Assembly (NCBI RefSeq): GCF_900142675.1
Contig: NZ_FRBS01000004.1
Coordinates: 164,380-228,379 of the forward strand
Source of the DNA: Shouchella rhizosphaerae
Lineage (GTDB): Bacteria; Bacillota; Bacilli; Bacillales; Bacillaceae_D
DNA: 64,000 nt
Direction of reading: 5' to 3'
Shown: piece by piece, positions 26,573-35,417 of the stretch
Numbering within the stretch: position 1 is the first letter of the stretch
Layout of the letters: each line of letters starts with the position of its first letter
Notes under the pieces: model-generated
What the model saw: only the letters and a program-made list of their open reading frames with translations
Told to the model about the DNA's origin: nothing
Databases searched by the model: none
Program-made: the position numbers and the translations under genes

Positions 26573-27604
26573 TTGAAAGCGCTTAAACGAATGTCCAAGT
26601 TTGCTATTTTTGGATTATGTGCTGGCTTTTTCGTTATGCTGACATCCACTGCTGCTGCAGAAGAAGCAACGGTTTCCAACGAAACGATCATTAAACAAGC
26701 GAACCATCTGTTGACTTGGCAAATGGACCATGGCGGCTGGTCGAAAGACATGCCGCAAATGTATACGCGAGACTGGAACGGCAGGGAAGCGAAATCGGTT
26801 TGGACTTCAAATGGACAAGAACTTGGGACGATTGACAATGATGCCACCGTCTCTGAAATTCGCGTTGTGGCCGAAGCGTACCAACTGACAAAAGACGAAC
26901 GCTTTAAAGCGAGCGTCCACAACGGCATTGATTTTCTTTATAAACTCCAATATCCGAGCGGCGGCTTTCGCCAAGTGTACCCGCAACGAGGCAGCGATCC
27001 GTCCAGTTCCGTCTGGTACTCCAATTATGTCACTTTTAACGACCATGCGATGGTCAACGTCCTCCGTTTACTGGAAGACGCCCGCCAAGGAAAAGCGCCA
27101 TTTGAAGGCGACTTATTCAATGATTCACAGCGCAAACAAATGGCCGCATCCATTGAGGGCGGATTGGATTATATTTTACAAGCCCAAATTGTCGCAAACG
27201 GCAAGAAAACCGCCTGGGGCCAACAACATGACCCTGTGACGCTACAACCACAGCAAGGACGTGCTTATGAGCATCCTTCAATTGCAACAGATGAATCGGT
27301 AGGCATTGTCCAATGGCTGGAAGACCAGCCAAACCAATCAGCTGCGGTCCAAGAAGCGATTGCTGCAGCGCGGGCGTGGATGGATGAAGCTCGTGTCGCT
27401 GATACACGCTACGAGCGCCGCGTTGAGCCCCATTTTTTCTATGAGCCTGGGGCAGAGATTTGGTATCGTTTTTATCAAATCGGCACCAACCGCCCGATTT
27501 TTTCAGGGCGTGATGGCGTCATCCACCATGACATCATGAACGTTGAACAAGAACGGCGTTATGGCTATGCTTGGGCCGGCACGTGGCCGCAAAAACTTCG
27601 TTAA
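26573..27604 (+). CDS. pelA: secreted pectate lyase, family PL10
   Basis: The 343-residue protein uses TTG 26573, with AAAGGAGG 11 bases upstream; the next ATG (26591) has no ribosome site. Residues 1-29 are a signal peptide ending STAAA. The mature enzyme shows the PL10 pattern: LTWQMDHGGWSKDMPQMY, TIDNDATVSEIRVVAEAY, GIDFLYKLQYPSGGFRQVYP and YVTFNDHAMVNVLRLLED, and it ends with GRDGVIHHDIMNVEQERRYGYAW. It cleaves de-esterified polygalacturonan by beta-elimination outside the cell, feeding unsaturated oligomers to the importer and GH105 enzyme of the adjacent cluster. Confidence 0.93.
   Translation: MKALKRMSKFAIFGLCAGFFVMLTSTAAAEEATVSNETIIKQANHLLTWQMDHGGWSKDMPQMYTRDWNGREAKSVWTSNGQELGTIDNDATVSEIRVVAEAYQLTKDERFKASVHNGIDFLYKLQYPSGGFRQVYPQRGSDPSSSVWYSNYVTFNDHAMVNVLRLLEDARQGKAPFEGDLFNDSQRKQMAASIEGGLDYILQAQIVANGKKTAWGQQHDPVTLQPQQGRAYEHPSIATDESVGIVQWLEDQPNQSAAVQEAIAAARAWMDEARVADTRYERRVEPHFFYEPGAEIWYRFYQIGTNRPIFSGRDGVIHHDIMNVEQERRYGYAWAGTWPQKLR
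26574..26587 (+). promoter_or_regulatory. cre-like box over the pectate lyase start codon
   Basis: TGAAAGCGCTTAAA, the same 14-mer as at 25559, covers the TTG start and the first codons of pelA. A roadblock type of CcpA repression is implied. Confidence 0.55.
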
Positions 27605-27634
27605 ACGTTGGTTTTAGGTTGTCGTTTGGCTACA

Positions 27635-27668
27635 GTCAAGGACTTTCACAACGTTGGAAGTCCTTGAC
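27635..27668. terminator. stem-loop after the pectate lyase gene
   Basis: Perfect 11-base arms GTCAAGGACTT / AAGTCCTTGAC around a 12-base loop, 31 bases after the stop. There is no T-run, so termination efficiency is uncertain. Confidence 0.6.
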
Positions 27669-27713
27669 CTATCTAGCCCATTACATTACCTGCCTGTTTA
27701 AAGGAGAAAGAAA

Positions 27714-27741
27714 AAGCGACCTTCCGAATGAAGAATCGCTT
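27714..27741 (-). terminator. terminator of the GNAT gene
   Basis: On the minus strand AAGCGA ... CTTC-ATTCG-GAAG ... TCGCTT followed by TTTCTTT, directly behind the stop codon. Confidence 0.7.
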
Positions 27742-27742
27742 C

Positions 27743-28342
27743 TTAGCCAAACGTATACGCTTCTTTTCGCGCTTCCACAAATTCATCTTTTGTTAATCCA
27801 AACAGAATTAAATCTACATATTGTCCGTCCATGTAGACTACTTGTCGACGAACCCCTTCTTGAATACAGCCCAGTTTTTCCATCATTTTAACAGAACCTT
27901 CATTTCCTTTGAGAACACAGTCATTAAATTTGTGAAGTCTTCGTTCAAAAAAAGCATATTTTAAAAGAATATTCATGGCGCTTGTACCGTATCCCTTTCC
28001 CCGGTACTGTTTATCAATGATGATCCCAATACTAAATGTCCCATTTCTCTCATCAATACGGTTTAAATTTATACTGCCTATATTGTTGCCTTTTTCATTT
28101 TCGATCGTAAACATGATTCTTCCCTTTGTTGACGCAAAATCGGCATGTTCCTCCGCGAACGTTTGAGAACCTGAAACAGTAGGAGGCAACTCAATCGCAC
28201 ATGCTAAAAAACGACGAGCAGGCGTATCAAACTTACTAAGGTAGTCTGCTTGCCAATCTTCAGGTTGCATCGCACGCAATCTAACGTTATCGTCTTGCCA
28301 AAAATAATGGCTATCATCTACTTTTTGTAAAATATCTTCCAT
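27743..28342 (-). CDS. GNAT-family N-acetyltransferase
   Basis: The 199-residue protein is taken to start at ATG 28342, 8 bases after AAGGGG; an ATG two codons earlier is too close to that site. The acetyl-CoA motif is QYRGKGYGTSAMNILL near residue 112, preceded by the strand GTFSIGIIID and followed by NEGSVKMMEKLGCIQEGVRRQ, the layout of RimJ/RimL-like enzymes. The target is unknown. It is a single gene with its own terminator and no functional link to its neighbours. Confidence 0.87.
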   Translation of the reverse strand: MEDILQKVDDSHYFWQDDNVRLRAMQPEDWQADYLSKFDTPARRFLACAIELPPTVSGSQTFAEEHADFASTKGRIMFTIENEKGNNIGSINLNRIDERNGTFSIGIIIDKQYRGKGYGTSAMNILLKYAFFERRLHKFNDCVLKGNEGSVKMMEKLGCIQEGVRRQVVYMDGQYVDLILFGLTKDEFVEARKEAYTFG

Positions 28343-28470
28343 ATTCATAACCCCTTCATTCTATCTGTTTCCTACCCTATCTTATCATTCATCGTCTATC
28401 CTGCCATTCTTTTTTAAAAAAAGCTGCCCAACTAGACACGCGGCCTTTTTGGACAACCCTATTTCCTCCC

Positions 28471-29202
28471 CTACTCCTTTTTGCTAGCTTTTCCGCCAAA
28501 CCCTAGCTCCTGATAAGCGTTTAATGTGCTCCACGGTTTATGACGATTGTCAGAAACGCCGTAATACGTCCCGTAGTTTTTATCTGTTTCGATCGATGCT
28601 TGAACGAGCGCCACTAAGTCTTCATCGGCAAGCAACGTCCGCTTAAGCCGATCATTCGGCTGTTTTCGTTTTTCGGCTGGTGGAACAGAGGCAATCCGCA
28701 AGTTGATGACAGATAGCTTGCCTTCTTTGGCAAACAAATAACCTAGCTGTTCGGAGGCAAATTTCAGCACGCCATAAAGGCTGTTCGTTTTCGGAAAATC
28801 GTCAACGGTAATTTCCCGTGGCAATAAAGAGTAGCCGTCTTTTTCGTAACCATCCGTGACGTGGTTGCTGCTCGCAAACACGACCCGGCGAATGCCTTTT
28901 GTTTGTGCTGCCAATAACAGATAATAACTGGCATTGAAAAACAGCGCCGTCATCTCGTCAAAATGCGCTTTGCTGTCAATGCCCTTTGTTGACTCGATCC
29001 GCAACAAATTGACAATTGTATCTGTGTCATCAGGAAGCGTTTCTAAGAGCCCGTCAAAATCAACAGCATCCCCTTCAATAAAAGCCACATTGTCGTCTGG
29101 CTTTTGCACGTCCATAATGACGATTTCATACTTGTCCTTTAGCCCTTTCGCAAGAATAGCACCAACCGTTCCTGCCCCGCCTACTAAAACGATCTTTTTC
29201 AC
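28471..29202 (-). CDS. NAD-dependent epimerase/dehydratase-family protein, uronate dehydrogenase-like
   Basis: The 243-residue protein starts at GTG 29202 (VKKIVLVGGAGTVG) behind AAGGAGG. It is an extended short-chain dehydrogenase: Gly motif VGGAGTVG, FASSNHVTDGY at the Ser position, and the YxxxK pair in SLYGVLKFASEQLG. The FASSNH...YGVxKxxxE pattern is that of uronate dehydrogenases, which oxidise galacturonate or glucuronate to the aldarolactone. Its place among pectin genes supports that, but other sugar substrates are possible. It stands 69 bases downstream of the GH95 gene on the same strand. Confidence 0.75.
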   Translation of the reverse strand: MKKIVLVGGAGTVGAILAKGLKDKYEIVIMDVQKPDDNVAFIEGDAVDFDGLLETLPDDTDTIVNLLRIESTKGIDSKAHFDEMTALFFNASYYLLLAAQTKGIRRVVFASSNHVTDGYEKDGYSLLPREITVDDFPKTNSLYGVLKFASEQLGYLFAKEGKLSVINLRIASVPPAEKRKQPNDRLKRTLLADEDLVALVQASIETDKNYGTYYGVSDNRHKPWSTLNAYQELGFGGKASKKE

Positions 29203-29270
29203 CACCGCGCCCTCCTTCTCATTCGGCAAACTCGTGCCTCTTAGTGATTATTACCGTTTTCTTCCTAACA

Positions 29271-31619
29271 TTAACCATTGTTTTGAAATGTATAGGATTG
29301 GCCTTTTTCCGCCTTAAACGCATAAAGCTTGCCTGCATCAATCGCCATTCGTTCCCCGTTTTCAGTCGTACTCATCGCATTCGGGAAGACGACGACGCAT
29401 GCATTCTCGCAACTGGCATAGACGGTACAAGCAAGAACGCTGCTGTTTTGCCATTCGAGGTCAATCGTAAAACCACCTCGGCATCTGACTCCTGTAATGG
29501 CGCCTTGTTTCCAACGACGGGGAAGAGCCGGCAACAACCGGATAAACCCTTCATGGGACTGGACGAGCGTTTCAATCACTCCGGCAACAAAGCCAAAGTT
29601 GCCATCTATTTGGAAAGGTGGGTGGGCGGAAAACAAATTCGGGTAGACGCCGCCGCTTTCATGCTGTTCATCGCCTTCGCGCACTAGTTGCATAGAACGA
29701 GAAATGAGCGCATCTGTCCGATCCCCGTCAAGAAACCGCGCCCATAAACAGAGCTTCCACGCCAAACTCCAGCCAGTCCCTCCGTCGCCTCGTTCGCTTA
29801 ACGATTGCTTCGCTGCTTGGTAGCGTTTTTGTTGGTGGTTGCTGCTCCACTGGCTGCCTGGGTAGACACCATACAAATGAGAAAGATGGCGATGGTGCAT
29901 GTCTTCTCCTGGAAAGCCATGCGTCCACTCTTGCAACGCGCCTTCAGCGCTTAACGGCGGCTTTTTCAACTGATTTAAAGCATCTTTCACATCGGTGGCC
30001 AACTGTTGGTCCCCGCCAACTAGCTCGTTGGCCGCTAAAAAAAGGTGAAAGACATCTTCCAGTAAGGCAAGATCCATCACAGCGCCTTCTGATACTGGGT
30101 AAGGCTGGCCTTTGTACAAAAAGCGATGCTCTGGCGAAGTCGACGGGCTCGTATAAACGGCGCCGTTTTCATCTTGAACGAGCCAATCGAGGCAAAATAA
30201 TACGGCGCCTTTCATGACTGGATAGGCGCGCTCCGTTAAATAGGCACGATCGGCTGAAAACAAATAATGCTCCCACAAATGGCGCGTCAGCCACGGAGCG
30301 GCCATTGGCCAAAAAGCCCAGACAGGATCGCCGCCACCAAAACCGCCGACTGGCTCTGCTTGCCGCCAAATGTCGCTATTATGGTGCGCTGTCCAGCCCC
30401 TACATTGGTAGTAATTTTTGGCGACGGCTTTTCCTTGCTCGGACAGCTCTTCGATAAACGTTAAAAAAGGCTGATGGCATTCTGGCAAAGCGGCGGTTTC
30501 TGCTGGCCAATAGTTCATTTGTGCATTAATGTTTAATGTATAATTGCTGCTCCATGGCGGTCGAATATGTTCATTCCATATTCCTTGAAGATTGGCTGCC
30601 TCTGTCCCCTCCCTTGAGCTGGCAATAAGGAGATAACGGCCCATTTGAAAGAGCAGCTCAACAAGCTTACCATCATTGGCGCCGTACTTGGCGAGGCGTT
30701 CGCTTGTGGAAAGCTTCTCTCGTTCCGTTTCGTTAAGGGTAAACGTCATCCGTTGAAAAAGGGATTGATAGTCTTGCAAATGCCGGCTCTGCAACGTCTC
30801 GTACGTGCTCGTAACCGTTTCGCTAAGGCGTTTGCGAATGAGCGTGATTGGCTCTTTGCCTTGGGATGCCTGTGCTGACGCAAAACTAGTTTCCATATGA
30901 ACGAGCACCGTCGCATAACGGGCATCCTCAACAACGAGTTTGTTGTTCTTAACCGCTGCGTTCCCGTCTGTTTCGAGCAATTGTACCGCACTAGCAAACC
31001 GGATCGCCGACGATGTTTCATAGCTTGTGTAACGGATCGGCTCTGAAGACGGGACATAGTTAGGGGCTACATATTCTGGGCACCAGCCTGCTAGGCCGAC
31101 ATGGTCCTGATCGGGCCATCCAATCGTACGCAATGGCGATGTTAGCCACACCGAAAAAGATAGCGGCAGCTCGGCAACAGCCTCTAAACGCAAAATGATC
31201 GCTTCGTCAGGCTTACTAGCAAAAACGCTTCTTTTGTATAACCCGTCTTCCACCGTCACCGTTGCCGTTTCCAACTGAAGCGTCCGTTCATAACGAGTGC
31301 TTGAATGCATACGCAAAGGAAACAAGATATGCAAATCGCCGAGTGGCAAATACGATTGCGTGTATGGGCCTTGCATGTCTTTTGCGTATCGACTTGCCGC
31401 TTGAAAGTCTCTTGCGGCAATGGCTGCGCGCATGTCTGCTACTGTTCCTTTCACAGGCGCTTGGTTCCTTTTAGCAGGCGGCCCTGACCAAAGGCTATCC
31501 ACGTTTAAAGCGATTTTTTCGTGTTCCACACCACCATAAACCATCGCCCCTATCCGCCCATTTCCAATCGGATAAGCCTCGGTCCACGTTTGCGCTGGTT
31601 GCTGTTCGGTCAGTTGCAT
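29271..31619 (-). CDS. GH95-family glycosidase (alpha-L-fucosidase or alpha-L-galactosidase)
   Basis: The 782-residue cytoplasmic enzyme has no signal peptide and begins with the GH95 hallmark EAYPIGNGRIGAMVYGGVEHEKIALNVDSLWSG. The catalytic centre is readable: NLQGIWNEHIRPPWSSNYTLNINAQMNYWP with the paired Asn residues, the general-acid Glu in LQEWTHGF, HHRHLSHLYGVYPGSQ, and Asp in FQIDGNFG. The family removes terminal alpha-1,2-L-fucose or the related L-galactose from xyloglucan or pectin side chains. It follows the binding-protein gene of ABC importer 2 after a terminator-like hairpin. Confidence 0.93.
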   Translation of the reverse strand: MQLTEQQPAQTWTEAYPIGNGRIGAMVYGGVEHEKIALNVDSLWSGPPAKRNQAPVKGTVADMRAAIAARDFQAASRYAKDMQGPYTQSYLPLGDLHILFPLRMHSSTRYERTLQLETATVTVEDGLYKRSVFASKPDEAIILRLEAVAELPLSFSVWLTSPLRTIGWPDQDHVGLAGWCPEYVAPNYVPSSEPIRYTSYETSSAIRFASAVQLLETDGNAAVKNNKLVVEDARYATVLVHMETSFASAQASQGKEPITLIRKRLSETVTSTYETLQSRHLQDYQSLFQRMTFTLNETEREKLSTSERLAKYGANDGKLVELLFQMGRYLLIASSREGTEAANLQGIWNEHIRPPWSSNYTLNINAQMNYWPAETAALPECHQPFLTFIEELSEQGKAVAKNYYQCRGWTAHHNSDIWRQAEPVGGFGGGDPVWAFWPMAAPWLTRHLWEHYLFSADRAYLTERAYPVMKGAVLFCLDWLVQDENGAVYTSPSTSPEHRFLYKGQPYPVSEGAVMDLALLEDVFHLFLAANELVGGDQQLATDVKDALNQLKKPPLSAEGALQEWTHGFPGEDMHHRHLSHLYGVYPGSQWSSNHQQKRYQAAKQSLSERGDGGTGWSLAWKLCLWARFLDGDRTDALISRSMQLVREGDEQHESGGVYPNLFSAHPPFQIDGNFGFVAGVIETLVQSHEGFIRLLPALPRRWKQGAITGVRCRGGFTIDLEWQNSSVLACTVYASCENACVVVFPNAMSTTENGERMAIDAGKLYAFKAEKGQSYTFQNNG

Positions 31620-31654
31620 CTGTTCTTCCTCCTTTTGTATATAAAGTTTAAAAA

Positions 31655-31677
31655 AGAACCTGCTTGCCGCAGGTTCT
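31655..31677 (-). terminator. terminator-like hairpin between importer 2 binding-protein gene and GH95 gene
   Basis: On the minus strand AGAACCTGC-GGCAA-GCAGGTTCT followed by TTTTTT, a full intrinsic terminator. Only about 35 bases separate it from the GH95 start codon. Confidence 0.85.
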
Positions 31678-31743
31678 CAGACTGTAGCCAAGCGCTCGCA
31701 CCCGTCGTCTCAGCTAATGTGTCGTGGTCCGCCACCGTTATTG

Positions 31744-33405
31744 TTAGTCATTCCACAATTCAACGCGTGTGCGCACAAGTTCCGTGTATTCTTTTTCGGC
31801 TTCTTCGACGCCAGCTCCTTCAAGCTCGGCCATAAATTCATCCCAAATTTGGTCAAATTCCTCTGGAGCCGCTAAAATCGCTTCAGGGACTTTGCGTTTG
31901 ACAATGTCAAGGCAGCGCTGCATAATGACATTCAAATCGGAGGTAGAATCAACTGGAATGTTGTAAGCGGCTCCCCATGGCTTAACTGGAAATTCGTCTT
32001 CTTGTGGGTATAAATCTTTCCACATCTCAATGCCATAGTTGCTTAAGACTTCTTTTTCCACTTCTGTATAGGAATCGATGATTTGTTCTGTATTGGCGAT
32101 TGTAAATGTTTGCCCTGTCGAATCTTCCACGCCATCGCCGTAAGCTGGAGCGAAGCCTTTCAAGACGCCAATGCCCGTTTCCTTCACATAGTTGGCATTG
32201 TTATTCCGTTCCTCCATTTCTTCTGGAGGGATGACGCGTTTGCCATCGACGATTTCATAGTGTTCTCCTTCCAATCCCCAGTTTTGCAGGATTTGCCCCT
32301 CTTCTGAAACGAGGTAATCCAGAAATTGAATCGCCTTGACTGGGTCTTCATTGTCGATGGATATGCCGATGCCCCAGCCGCCAAGATACCCAGTATCTTG
32401 GAAATTAGGGTGCTTGTATTCTTCCGTTAATGTCACAGGATACATGCCGTACATCCGTTCATGTTTGCCTGCTTCTCGCAATGCCCTTTCCGCATCGTCG
32501 ACTTGCCAGTCTGCATCAATGAGCCCGAGCACACGCCCTGATGAGATTTTCTCTAAATATTGGTCGTATTTTTGCACGAAGCTTTCTGGGTCCAGTAAAC
32601 CGCTGTCATTCATATGGTTCAGCCAGCGGAAATATTCCTTTTCTTCCGCACGGCGGTAATGCATCGTCGCTTCATAGGTGTCCGGGTCAATATAAAACTC
32701 GCCGTCATCTGGAGCGCCAGTCGCATAGAAAGCCGGATTCGTTGTCGATATCATAATCCGCCAATCATCAGCCAATAACGACAAACCGAGCGTCGGCTGG
32801 CCATCAATGGTCGGGTTTTCCTCCATGTAAGCACGAATGGCGTCTTCAAAGTCTTTGACAGTACGAATGTCTGGATAACCAAGTTCTTTTACGACTTCAT
32901 GCTGGAGCATAAAGCCGTTGCCAGGTTCCCAATACGTATGGTCGATTGGCGAAGTCGGCAAAATGTAAATGCTCTCGTCTTCTTCGCTCCATTTCAGGCG
33001 GTTAAAATAGTCGCCATACGCTTTCTTTAAATTCGGCCCGTGCTCTTCGATCAAGTCTGTCAAGTCGATAAAAGCGCCAGCGTTGACAAGTGTGCTCGCT
33101 GAGCCTTTTGGCAAAATAAAATCTGGGTAATCGCCACTCGCCGCCATTAAGGCAATTTTTTGCTCGCCTCCATTGACATCAAATTCAGGCTGCAACGTAA
33201 CGCCTGTTTCTTCCATCACTTTTTGGCTTACAGGGCTTTCCATGTTGTCCCACTGGGAGTGAGGATCGGCGCTAAACAACGTAAAGGTAACCGGGCTATC
33301 GTCTGATTCATTGCTAGCATCATCGCTCGTGCACCCTGCCATTCCCAGTGCCACCATAACCGCTCCAGCAATGGTTGATGCCCTTACCACGCTTTTTTTC
33401 TCCAT
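31744..33405 (-). CDS. extracellular sugar-binding lipoprotein of ABC importer 2
   Basis: The 553-residue protein has a lipoprotein signal (GAVMVALGMAGC, Cys25), an acidic linker and a large family 1 binding domain (VTFTLFSADPHSQWDNMESPVSQKVMEETGVTLQP, SGDYPDFILPKG, FQDTGYLGGWGIGISIDNEDPVKAIQFLDYL). It is about 50 residues longer than the importer 1 protein and clearly different from it, so the two systems take different ligands. The GH95 and alpha-xylosidase genes nearby suggest xyloglucan-type or branched pectin oligosaccharides. Confidence 0.93.
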   Translation of the reverse strand: MEKKSVVRASTIAGAVMVALGMAGCTSDDASNESDDSPVTFTLFSADPHSQWDNMESPVSQKVMEETGVTLQPEFDVNGGEQKIALMAASGDYPDFILPKGSASTLVNAGAFIDLTDLIEEHGPNLKKAYGDYFNRLKWSEEDESIYILPTSPIDHTYWEPGNGFMLQHEVVKELGYPDIRTVKDFEDAIRAYMEENPTIDGQPTLGLSLLADDWRIMISTTNPAFYATGAPDDGEFYIDPDTYEATMHYRRAEEKEYFRWLNHMNDSGLLDPESFVQKYDQYLEKISSGRVLGLIDADWQVDDAERALREAGKHERMYGMYPVTLTEEYKHPNFQDTGYLGGWGIGISIDNEDPVKAIQFLDYLVSEEGQILQNWGLEGEHYEIVDGKRVIPPEEMEERNNNANYVKETGIGVLKGFAPAYGDGVEDSTGQTFTIANTEQIIDSYTEVEKEVLSNYGIEMWKDLYPQEDEFPVKPWGAAYNIPVDSTSDLNVIMQRCLDIVKRKVPEAILAAPEEFDQIWDEFMAELEGAGVEEAEKEYTELVRTRVELWND

Positions 33406-33430
33406 GTCTCTTCTTCCCCCTTTTTACTAT

Positions 33431-34345
33431 TTAGCTTTTTACAGCACCAAGCGTCATGCCTTGGACGAAAAAGCGCTGTAAAAATGGGTAAACCAATAAA
33501 ATTGGCACGACCGTCACCATGGAAATCGCCATTTTAATCGACTCAGGTGAGACCGTTTGTGCAGCTTGATCGCCGCTTATGCTGCGGTAAGCGTTGGCAT
33601 CGCCAGAACCGCCCATCGTCGTATTTTGCAAGATTTTCATCAGTTCATACTGCAATGTCGTCAAGTCTGGATTGCTGCCATTGTACAAATACGTATCAAA
33701 CCAAGCATTCCACTGGCCAACTGCGACAAACAAGGCAATTGTCGCAAGCACTGGCGTACATAATGGCATGATAATGCGCCAAAAAATCGTAAAATCATTG
33801 GCGCCATCCATCTTCGCCGATTCCTGAAGGGAGTACGGCAGCCCGTCCATAAACGAGCGGACGATGATAATGTGAAATGCATTCACCATTCCAGGGAGGA
33901 CATAAACCCAAAACGTGTTAATTAAGTTCAATTCCCGCATGAGCATGTAGCCAGGAATCAATCCTCCTGTAAAATAAAGCGTTAACACAAGCATCATCGA
34001 CACAAACTTTCGCCCTTGAAAATCGGCGCGGCTTAGTGTAAACGCAACCATAGCCGAGGAAAAAATGCCAAGGACAGTGCCAATGATCGTCCGCAACACA
34101 GAATTGATGAACCCTGTCACTAAATGGTCGTATTGGAAGATCGTTCGGTAATTTTCAAGCGTCCATTCCCGTGGCCAAATGTAAATGCCGCCTCGGACTG
34201 TGTCGGTTGAATCATTTAAAGAAATCGCCAGCACGTTTAAAAAAGGGTAAAGCGTTGCTAAAAACACGATCGTTAAAAAACAGTAATTGATGACATTAAA
34301 TAACCCATCGCCTGTTAAAAAGCGCATCGGCTTGCTATGATTCAC
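33431..34345 (-). CDS. carbohydrate ABC transporter permease 2 (LplC/YtcP type)
   Basis: The 304-residue protein starts at GTG 34345 behind GGGAGG. Six membrane helices and the EAA loop QESAKMDGANDFTIFWRIIMP near residue 185 are visible; it ends YPFLQRFFVQGMTLGAVKS. It is the second permease of importer 2, 12 bases after its partner gene. No ATPase gene is nearby. Confidence 0.93.
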   Translation of the reverse strand: MNHSKPMRFLTGDGLFNVINYCFLTIVFLATLYPFLNVLAISLNDSTDTVRGGIYIWPREWTLENYRTIFQYDHLVTGFINSVLRTIIGTVLGIFSSAMVAFTLSRADFQGRKFVSMMLVLTLYFTGGLIPGYMLMRELNLINTFWVYVLPGMVNAFHIIIVRSFMDGLPYSLQESAKMDGANDFTIFWRIIMPLCTPVLATIALFVAVGQWNAWFDTYLYNGSNPDLTTLQYELMKILQNTTMGGSGDANAYRSISGDQAAQTVSPESIKMAISMVTVVPILLVYPFLQRFFVQGMTLGAVKS

Positions 34346-34357
34346 TTCCCTCCCCCC

Positions 34358-35323
34358 TTACATGACACTTTGATTGGCATAGCGTTTGAATAGGCCGTTT
34401 GCAATAAAAAGCAGAATAATCGCTACAAGCGAGTTGAAAATGCCGATCGCCGTCCCATAAGAAAAACGGCTAAGGTTAATGCCATAATTTAATGCATACA
34501 AATCAAGTACTTCAGAATAGTTAACGACTGTCGGGTTTCCAAGCAAAAATTGCTTTTCAAAACCGATGGTCATTAAGCTGCCAATCGACAGAATCAGCAC
34601 GACTAAAATCGTGGGGCGGATGCCTGGCAACGTAATATGCCAAATTTGCCGCCATCTGCTGGCACCATCAACTTTTGCCGCCTCATAAAGCTGAGGATCG
34701 ACTCCGGCCATTGCCGCCAAGAAGATGATCGAGTTCCAGCCCATTTCCTTCCACAAATCAGCAAGTGTGACAATAATCCAAAACCATTCGCCTTTCGTCA
34801 TAAATTGGATCGGCTTATCAGCGGCCCCTGTCGCCACGAGTACTTCATTGACAATGCCTCCATCAACAGAAAGCATTTTTGTGACAATCCCAGCAACAAC
34901 GACCCACGAGACAAAATGGGGCAAATACGAAACGGTTTGTACAGTCTTTTTAAACAATTTGGCCCGCGCCTCGTTTAACAGCACAGCAAATAATATCGGA
35001 AATGTAAAACCGACAAGCAGCCCTAAAAGGCTCATCACTAATGTGTTCCGCAACACTAAGTAAAAGCGTTCATCTTGGAACAACTCAATGAAATGTTTGA
35101 ACCCTACCCATTCCTGCTCAAAAAAGGCCAACCCTGGGCGATAATCTTGAAAGGCCATCGTCCAGCCAAACAACGGAAAATAATGGAATACAAACACCCA
35201 GGCGACAAACGGCAATGACATCGCATAGAGATACCGTTGCTGCCATACAGTTTGCCTAAAGGAGCGTTTTTGCCCTAAAGGCGCAGCAGCGACTGAATGC
35301 GCTTTCTTTTTTATAAGCTTCAT
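34358..35323 (-). CDS. carbohydrate ABC transporter permease 2 (LplB/YteP type)
   Basis: The 321-residue protein has a basic N-terminus and six helices (YAMSLPFVAWVFVFHYFPLFGWTMAFQDYRP). The EAA loop is EAAKVDGASRWRQIWHITLP near residue 215. It heads the importer 2 operon (permease, permease, binding protein, GH95), whose promoter region lies between it and the response-regulator gene (35324-35417). Confidence 0.93.
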   Translation of the reverse strand: MKLIKKKAHSVAAAPLGQKRSFRQTVWQQRYLYAMSLPFVAWVFVFHYFPLFGWTMAFQDYRPGLAFFEQEWVGFKHFIELFQDERFYLVLRNTLVMSLLGLLVGFTFPILFAVLLNEARAKLFKKTVQTVSYLPHFVSWVVVAGIVTKMLSVDGGIVNEVLVATGAADKPIQFMTKGEWFWIIVTLADLWKEMGWNSIIFLAAMAGVDPQLYEAAKVDGASRWRQIWHITLPGIRPTILVVLILSIGSLMTIGFEKQFLLGNPTVVNYSEVLDLYALNYGINLSRFSYGTAIGIFNSLVAIILLFIANGLFKRYANQSVM

Positions 35324-35417
35324 TTCACCCCCGCCTCTCTGTCTTTCATCTTAGCTGGATTTCGATTTTGGAAATACCAACTAAATCCGACTAGAAATCA
35401 GGTCAAAATTGGAGTGT

